Of a DNA stretch of 5,059 bases, positions 1-3,745 are shown in pieces. Each line of letters begins with the position of its first letter. Position 1 is the first letter of the stretch. The position numbers were made by a program, and so were the translations under genes. Under the pieces are notes generated by a model that worked only from the letters and a program-made list of their open reading frames with translations, made no database searches and was not told where the DNA came from. The stretch lies in contig JAUXNZ010000234.1 of NCBI GenBank assembly GCA_030682595.1, forward strand, positions 1-5,059, read 5' to 3'. This DNA is from Rhodocyclaceae bacterium. GTDB taxonomy: Bacteria > Pseudomonadota > Gammaproteobacteria > Burkholderiales > Rhodocyclaceae.

Positions 1-539
1 CCACGTTCATCTATCTCCTGCACCAGGGCTGCCGTGGCCGGGCCCGCCGTGTGACGCGGCACGACTTCACCACCCGCCCCACTGGCTATCGTTGCCTGGG
101 CCTGCTCCGGCAGGGTCGGTAAATTAAAAGTCGGCGCTGGCGGGACGGCGTTAGCCGGAACGCCGCGTAAATCGGGGGCGGCGTTGGCCGGGCCGCCGCG
201 TAAATCGGGGAGAGCGTTAGCCGGACCCGCCGTGCTAATGGGAACGGCGACAGATGTCGAGGTTGAGACGACATCCGCTATCCGGCGGGCAAGCGGCGGT
301 GGCGTAACGGCGGCGGCGCCAGTCGGCGCGGGCAACAACCTGCCCTGCAAAACGCTCGCCGGCGGGACACGGTTTTCCGTGGCACTGAACTGTGGCATCA
401 GCCCCAGCAACAGCAACGCGTGGAACAACAGCGACAAAACGGCGGGACGAAGCGGAAATCCCCGCAATTCCCAGGCCTGTTCCGACCGCCGCGACGAACT
501 TTCCATGGTCACAATACTCTGATAGGTTTCGGGATCCAT
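1..539 (-). CDS. TonB-like single-helix, proline-rich periplasmic protein (N-terminal part, runs off window)
   Basis: This frame is open without a stop from the ATG at 539 to the window edge, giving 179 visible residues with the C-terminus missing. The N-terminus has a short charged cytoplasmic stretch (about residues 13-31), then one hydrophobic segment at about residues 30-49 (AVLSLLFHALLLLG in its core). A long Pro/Ala-rich region follows. This is the plan of TonB energy transducers: an N-terminal membrane anchor and an extended periplasmic linker, with a C-terminal domain that would lie outside the window and contact outer-membrane receptors. The linker has 11-residue repeats (GPANALPDLRG, GPANAAPDLRG, VPANAVPPAPT, residues 105-137). 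The start is uncertain: TTG at 551, ATG at 539 or ATG at 506 are all possible, and none has a good ribosome binding site. An in-frame stop at 573-575 bounds the ORF. Any other membrane-anchored Pro-rich protein remains possible because the diagnostic domain is not seen. Confidence 0.55.
   Translation of the reverse strand, partial: MDPETYQSIVTMESSSRRSEQAWELRGFPLRPAVLSLLFHALLLLGLMPQFSATENRVPPASVLQGRLLPAPTGAAAVTPPPLARRIADVVSTSTSVAVPISTAGPANALPDLRGGPANAAPDLRGVPANAVPPAPTFNLPTLPEQAQATIASGAGGEVVPRHTAGPATAALVQEIDER
125..151 (+). repeat. Dispersed 27-bp repeat, copy 1 (in the TonB-like gene)
   Basis: This 27-bp sequence (core AAAAGTCGGCGCTGGCG) is identical, base for base, to 4963-4989 and in the same physical orientation. 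It lies antisense to its host gene and encodes AVPPAPTF (residues 131-138). It directly abuts the 33-bp tandem units and may be a derivative of, or founder for, them. Confidence 0.9.
151..249 (-). repeat. 33-bp tandem repeat, three units, in the TonB-like linker
   Basis: There are three adjacent 33-bp units at 151-183, 184-216 and 217-249. On the plus strand the first two share the core CGCCGCGTAAATCGGGG and match at 28 of 33 positions. The third is more diverged but keeps the start TTAGCCGGA. The period is a multiple of three and the units encode 11-residue repeats (GPANxxPDLRG) in the TonB-like protein. A degenerate relative of the third unit's GCCGG-CCCGCCGTG part occurs near 31-52 of the same gene. 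Such linker repeats typically vary in copy number by slippage or unequal recombination. Confidence 0.85.
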
Positions 540-550
540 TGTAAAGGCCA

Positions 551-1123
551 ATGAGCACCTACCCCCTGATCCTCACGCTTGACCCGCATGGCGCGCCGCA
601 CCGCTGGGTGACTTGGCAGCATGCCTGCTTTTATTACGCCAAGGACCTGGTGGCCTGGGCGGCGGGGGATCACAGCTTCACCATTCATGGGGGTCTCAGC
701 CGGCTGACCGGAAAACAATCCGCGATTCGCGCCAACAGCATCATTGCCATCAAGGGCCGCGCACTGGCCGGGCGCCAATTCCACCAGGTTCCCCCGCTCG
801 ACAACCGCGAACTGTTCCATCGCGACCGCCACATCTGCGCCTATTGCGGCGATATCCTAAACAGCACACGCCTGACCCGCGACCATGTGGCGCCCGTTTC
901 GCAAGGCGGGCGGGACATCTGGATGAATGTGGTCACCTCCTGCCGCGCCTGCAACCAGCGCAAAAGCGGCCGCACACCCGAACAAGCCGGCATGCAACTC
1001 CTCTATGCGCCCTACGTCCCCAACAAGGCGGAGTACCTGATCCTCAGCAATCGCAACATCCTCGCCGACCAGATGGATTTTCTGGCGCGGCATGTTTCCA
1101 GCCAAAGCCGCGTACGGCTGTAA
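551..1123 (+). CDS. HNH endonuclease family protein
   Basis: A 190-residue protein with a complete HNH (treble-clef, beta-beta-alpha metal) nuclease core. Cys96-AY-Cys99 and Cys131-RA-Cys134 form a four-cysteine structural zinc site. Asp111-His112 in the TRDHV segment supplies the catalytic histidine. Asn126 and Asn135 with Lys138 fit the N..H helix of the motif (NVVTSCRACNQRK). The N-terminal 90 residues (PLILTLDPHGAPHRWVTW onward) form an unassigned domain. From general knowledge, proteins of this plan are common single-copy chromosomal genes in proteobacteria with no proven substrate, and similar HNH proteins are involved in DNA processing. The chosen ATG fits a family start beginning just before the YPLILTLD segment. 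A weak AAAGG lies 3 bases upstream of the start. It begins 11 bp from the divergent TonB-like start and ends 10 bp before ygiQ, so it probably shares a transcript with ygiQ. Confidence 0.9.
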   Translation: MSTYPLILTLDPHGAPHRWVTWQHACFYYAKDLVAWAAGDHSFTIHGGLSRLTGKQSAIRANSIIAIKGRALAGRQFHQVPPLDNRELFHRDRHICAYCGDILNSTRLTRDHVAPVSQGGRDIWMNVVTSCRACNQRKSGRTPEQAGMQLLYAPYVPNKAEYLILSNRNILADQMDFLARHVSSQSRVRL

Positions 1124-1133
1124 ACTCCCTGCC

Positions 1134-3191
1134 ATGCAGACTCCCAAAAGCCTCACGGCTTACCGTCCCTATTGGGCCAAGCGCTTCGGCGTCGCCCCCT
1201 TCCTGCCGATGTCGCGCGCCGAGATGGAACAACTCGGCTGGGACGCCTGCGACATTGTGCTCGTCACCGGCGACGCCTATATCGACCATCCGAGTTTCGG
1301 CATGGCGCTGGTCGGCCGACTGCTCGAAGCACAGGGCTTTCGCGTCGGCATCATCGCGCAACCCGACTGGACTGCGGCGGATGACTTCCGTCGCCTCGGC
1401 AAACCGGCGCTGTTCTTCGGCATTACCGCCGGCAACATGGATTCGATGGTCAACCGCTACACCGCCGACCGCAAGATCCGCTCCGATGACGCCTACACGC
1501 CAGACGCCGCGCCCAACAAACGTCCCGATCATGCCGTCACCGTGTATGCCCAGCGCGCGCGCGAAGCCTTCCGCGACGTCCCGGTGATTATTGGCGGCAT
1601 CGAAGCCTCTTTACGTCGCATCGCGCACTACGACTACTGGTCGGACACCGTGCGCCGCTCGGTGCTGGTCGACAGCAAGGCCGATCTGCTGCTGTTCGGC
1701 AACGCCGAACGCGCGCTGGTGGAACTCGCGCATCGCCTCGCCAAGGGCGAGAAGATCAGCGCCATGCGCGACCTACGCGGCAGTGCCTTCATGGCGCCGC
1801 CCGACTGGAAGCCGGATGAAAGCTGGGCGGAGCTTGATTCAAGCACCGTGCAGGATCAAAAAGTCGGCGCTGGCGAAACGGCAATCAAATTCCTGCCCCG
1901 TGCTTCCCGCGGACAAACGGTCATCCGTCTGCCGTCCTACGAGGCAGTGAAATCCGATCCGGTTCTTTACGCCCACACTTCGCGGATCTTTCACCTCGAG
2001 TCGAATCCAGGCAATGCGCGCGCGCTGGTGCAACGTCATGGCAAGCGCGACCTGTGGCTCAACCCGCCACCCTTGCCGCTGTCCACCCCCGAGATGGATT
2101 ACGTCTTTGGCCTGCCCTATGCCCGCGCCCCGCATCCCGCCTACGGCGACGCCAAAATTCCGGCCTGGGAGATGATCCGCTTTTCGATCAACATCATGCG
2201 CGGCTGCTTTGGCGGCTGTACGTTCTGCTCGATCACCGAGCATGAAGGGCGCATCATCCAGAGCCGCTCGGAGGCTTCGATCCTGCGCGAGATCGAGGAA
2301 ATCCGCGACAAGACACCGGGCTTCACCGGCGTCGTTTCGGACCTGGGCGGGCCGACGGCGAACATGTATCGCATGGCCTGCAAGGACACCAAAATCGAGG
2401 CGGCCTGCCGACGGCTGTCCTGCGTTTACCCTGACATCTGCCCGAACCTCGACACCAGTCACGCCCCGCTGATTTCGCTGTACCGCAACGCGCGCAAGAT
2501 TCCGGGCATCAAGAAGGTGCTGATCAGTTCGGGCCTGCGCTACGACCTGGCCGTGCGTTCTCCCGAATATGTCAAGGAACTGGTCAGCCACCATGTCGGC
2601 GGTTATCTCAAGATTGCGCCCGAGCACACCGAAGCAGGGCCGTTGTCGAAGATGATGAAGCCCGGCATGGGCGCCTACGACAAGTTCAAGCGCATGTTCG
2701 ACGCCGCCTCGCAGTCCGCCGGCAAGGAACAGTATCTGATCCCCTACTTCATCGCCGCGCATCCGGGCACGACCGACACCGACATGCTCGAACTGGCGCT
2801 CTGGCTCAAGCGCAACAACTTCCGCCTCGACCAGGTGCAGACCTTCCTGCCGACGCCGCTGGCCATCGCCACCGGCATGTGGCACACCGGCAAAAATCCA
2901 TTGAAGCGTGTCTCGGCAAGCTCGGAAGATGTCGCCGTGGTGCGCGGCGGACGCCAGCGCAAACTGCACAAGGCTTTCCTGCGCTACCACGATCCGAAGA
3001 ACTGGCCTGTGCTACGCGAAGCGCTCAATGCCATGGGGCGCGCCGATCTGATCGGCAACGGCAAGAAACACCTGATCCCCGCCTGGCAACCAGAGGGAGA
3101 GAAAATCGGCTACCACCGCAGCCCTGCCGCCGGGCCGCCCCAAGGCATGGCGGCACGCGGCGCCAGCCGCAAACCGCGCAACAGCCAATAA
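1134..3191 (+). CDS. ygiQ: YgiQ family radical SAM protein
   Basis: A 685-residue protein. Residues 1-300 match the YgiQ/UPF0313 N-terminal region (YRPYWAKRFGVAPFLPMSRAEM near the start; GGIEASLRRIAHYDYW from residue 154). The radical SAM core follows with the cluster motif C358-FGG-C362-TF-C365, the CxxxCxxC that holds the 4Fe-4S cluster used to cleave S-adenosylmethionine. The reaction carried out by YgiQ proteins is not established. The length is somewhat below the E. coli protein, and the C-terminal 25 residues are basic and low-complexity. The ATG at 1134 is chosen because it directly precedes the conserved start; an upstream GTG in frame at 1092 would overlap the HNH gene. No Shine-Dalgarno sequence is visible before the ATG (CTCCCTGCC), so translation may be coupled to the HNH gene 10 bp upstream. 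A copy of the dispersed repeat encodes residues 243-249 in a loop that looks variable in this family. Confidence 0.95.
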   Translation: MQTPKSLTAYRPYWAKRFGVAPFLPMSRAEMEQLGWDACDIVLVTGDAYIDHPSFGMALVGRLLEAQGFRVGIIAQPDWTAADDFRRLGKPALFFGITAGNMDSMVNRYTADRKIRSDDAYTPDAAPNKRPDHAVTVYAQRAREAFRDVPVIIGGIEASLRRIAHYDYWSDTVRRSVLVDSKADLLLFGNAERALVELAHRLAKGEKISAMRDLRGSAFMAPPDWKPDESWAELDSSTVQDQKVGAGETAIKFLPRASRGQTVIRLPSYEAVKSDPVLYAHTSRIFHLESNPGNARALVQRHGKRDLWLNPPPLPLSTPEMDYVFGLPYARAPHPAYGDAKIPAWEMIRFSINIMRGCFGGCTFCSITEHEGRIIQSRSEASILREIEEIRDKTPGFTGVVSDLGGPTANMYRMACKDTKIEAACRRLSCVYPDICPNLDTSHAPLISLYRNARKIPGIKKVLISSGLRYDLAVRSPEYVKELVSHHVGGYLKIAPEHTEAGPLSKMMKPGMGAYDKFKRMFDAASQSAGKEQYLIPYFIAAHPGTTDTDMLELALWLKRNNFRLDQVQTFLPTPLAIATGMWHTGKNPLKRVSASSEDVAVVRGGRQRKLHKAFLRYHDPKNWPVLREALNAMGRADLIGNGKKHLIPAWQPEGEKIGYHRSPAAGPPQGMAARGASRKPRNSQ
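1859..1882 (+). repeat. Dispersed repeat, copy 2 (in ygiQ, two mismatches)
   Basis: The first 17 bases (AAAAGTCGGCGCTGGCG) are identical to the copies at 127-143-equivalent positions of copy 1 and to copy 3. The next seven differ only by AA for GG, giving 22 of 24 matches. The physical orientation is the same as the other copies, but here it is in the sense direction of its gene, encoding KVGAGET at residues 243-249. Flanking protein blocks (before: APPDWKPDESW; after: VIRLPSYEAV) are typical YgiQ, and the segment between them appears variable. Confidence 0.75.
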
Positions 3192-3229
3192 AAAGCGCCC
3201 CGTAACTAATGAGCGCAACGAACCACAGT

Positions 3230-3252
3230 CACCTCCCCGCGAGGGGAGGGTG
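3230..3252. terminator. Strong hairpin between convergent genes; possible terminator or REP-like element
   Basis: Seven perfect base pairs (CCTCCCC at 3232-3238 with GGGGAGG at 3243-3249, loop GCGA) are extended by a CA/TG pair beyond a one-base bulge. It lies 41 bp after the ygiQ stop and 18 bp after the dsrC stop, so it could stop both convergent transcripts. There is no T-tract on either side, so it is not a classic Rho-independent terminator. The C-rich, G-poor dsrC RNA just before it would suit Rho. Short GC-rich hairpins of this type are often dispersed intergenic repeats, which one copy cannot show. Confidence 0.5.
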
Positions 3253-3263
3253 GGAGGGGCGGG
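3243..3263 (+). other. G-quadruplex motif, five G-runs with one-base loops
   Basis: G-runs at 3243-3246, 3248-3250, 3252-3254, 3256-3259 and 3261-3263 are separated by single bases A, T, A and C. Four runs suffice for a quadruplex and one-base loops give the most stable parallel fold. It is on the non-template strand for ygiQ (so also in its 3' RNA) and on the template strand for dsrC. Its first two runs are the right arm of the adjacent hairpin, so the two structures exclude each other. Confidence 0.75.
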
Positions 3264-3269
3264 ACTTTA

Positions 3270-3599
3270 TTAGACGCAACCGGTCGGCTTGGGCATGCCC
3301 GCGTAGCGGCAGGCCTGCTTCGCCGGGCCGTAGGGGAAGAGGTCGAACAGGTATTTCTTGTCGGCATACTCTTCGCCCAGAGCTTCAGGCAGCAGCTTGG
3401 TAATCAGGCGCAGGTTCGGCGCCGTGCCGGTTTCGGCGTAGTAATCGCGAATCCAGTTGATGACCTGCCAGTGCTTTTCCTGCAGCGGCAACTGGTCCTC
3501 GCTGGAAAGATAATTCGCAACATCTTCCGACCAGTCATCCAGATTGGCCAGATAGCCTTGCGCGTCGGTTTCGATGTCTCTGCCATTGACGTTGATCAT
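3270..3599 (-). CDS. dsrC: DsrC family sulfur-carrier protein with both conserved cysteines
   Basis: A 109-residue protein of the DsrC/TusE family. Its C-terminal arm reads FPYGPAKQACRYAGMPKP followed by TGCV. It carries Cys108 (penultimate, CysA) and Cys97 (CysB), 11 residues apart, as in DsrC of sulfate reducers and sulfur oxidisers; TusE of tRNA thiolation keeps only the penultimate cysteine. In the dissimilatory pathway DsrC carries a sulfur atom as a trisulfide between the two cysteines, exchanges with DsrAB and is re-reduced by DsrMKJOP. Related systems use Hdr-like partners. The N-terminus (MINVNGRDIETDAQGYL) is typical of the family and sets the ATG at 3599, which has a good ribosome binding site. 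An upstream in-frame GTG at 3683 would give an atypical extension and overlap the promoter. No dsrAB or tus partner is in the window, so dissimilatory, tRNA-thiolation or general disulfide roles stay open. It has its own promoter, and convergent ygiQ lies 78 bp downstream. Confidence 0.93.
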   Translation of the reverse strand: MINVNGRDIETDAQGYLANLDDWSEDVANYLSSEDQLPLQEKHWQVINWIRDYYAETGTAPNLRLITKLLPEALGEEYADKKYLFDLFPYGPAKQACRYAGMPKPTGCV

Positions 3600-3606
3600 T
3601 TTTTTG

Positions 3607-3614
3607 TCCTCTCC
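3607..3614 (-). promoter_or_regulatory. dsrC ribosome binding site
   Basis: The minus strand reads GGAGAGGA followed by a seven-base A-rich spacer and ATG. It is the best Shine-Dalgarno match in the window and fixes the dsrC start at 3599 rather than 3683. Confidence 0.85.
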
Positions 3615-3616
3615 GT

Positions 3617-3643
3617 GGGGTTGGGGGTGCTGGGGTCGGGGGG
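3617..3643 (+). other. G-quadruplex motif over the dsrC leader
   Basis: G-runs at 3617-3620, 3623-3627, 3632-3635 and 3638-3643 have loops of 2, 4 and 2 bases. The G-rich strand is the template of the dsrC leader, so the mRNA here is a C-rich, G-poor stretch just upstream of the ribosome binding site. The motif could block polymerase on the template, while the RNA could serve as a Rho loading site. Confidence 0.7.
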
Positions 3644-3650
3644 TGAATAC

Positions 3651-3662
3651 TTGACTAACTTG
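3651..3662. repeat. 12-mer direct repeat, start-site copy (dsrC promoter)
   Basis: TTGACTAACTTG on the plus strand matches 3707-3718 at 11 of 12 bases in the same orientation. It overlaps the predicted dsrC start site and early leader. Confidence 0.6.
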
Positions 3663-3681
3663 GTGTGGATTATAACCACAC
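3663..3681. promoter_or_regulatory. Operator-like dyad centred on the dsrC -10 box
   Basis: A perfect inverted repeat GTGTGG-N7-CCACAC (arms 3663-3668 and 3676-3681) has the TATAAT box within and at the edge of its spacer. A protein bound here would block polymerase, which is the usual geometry of a repressor site. The regulator cannot be named from the sequence. Confidence 0.5.
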
Positions 3682-3696
3682 ACCCGGCGGAGGCAA
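3669..3696 (-). promoter_or_regulatory. Predicted sigma-70 promoter of dsrC
   Basis: On the minus strand an exact TATAAT (3674-3669) follows TTGCCT (3696-3691, four of six consensus bases) with a 16-bp spacer. Upstream, 3697-3720 is strikingly AT-rich for this genome and could act as an UP element. Transcription would begin near 3662, giving a leader of roughly 60 bases. This implies that dsrC can be expressed independently of the VWA gene behind it. Confidence 0.7.
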
Positions 3697-3706
3697 ATAG
3701 TAATTG

Positions 3707-3718
3707 TTGATTAACTTG
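3707..3718. repeat. 12-mer direct repeat, upstream copy (dsrC promoter)
   Basis: TTGATTAACTTG is the partner of 3651-3662, 56 bp away, and sits in the AT-rich stretch just upstream of the -35 box. A pair of sites bracketing a core promoter could bind one regulator cooperatively. The window shows only the repeat, not its use. Confidence 0.6.
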
Positions 3719-3745
3719 ATAGCCTATTGCTATGAACGGAATTGC

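Noticed and set aside
86..274. Short minus-strand frame through the tandem repeats
   Set aside because: It is an out-of-frame reading of the 33-bp repeats inside the TonB-like gene, rich in Arg and Pro as expected for a GC-rich shadow.
184..522. Plus-strand frame opposite the TonB-like gene, with a TTG start
   Set aside because: The opposite strand has a longer frame open to the window edge with a membrane helix and repeats; this frame has no recognisable domain and low-complexity content.
1839..2990. Long minus-strand open frame of 383 codons antisense to ygiQ
   Set aside because: It is a byproduct of GC-rich third positions; the sense strand is a full radical SAM protein and the antisense product has no known motif.
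3651..3676. Plus-strand promoter TTGACT ... TATAAC
   Set aside because: The spacer is only 14 bp and no plus-strand gene follows.
3707..3720. FNR/DNR-type box TTGAT-N4-
   Set aside because: The second half is a direct TTGAT rather than the inverted ATCAA that FNR-family sites require.
3719..3733. ATAGC-N5-GCTAT inverted repeat after the VWA gene stop, as a terminator
   Set aside because: The stem is only five mostly A/T pairs with no T-tract, too weak to call.
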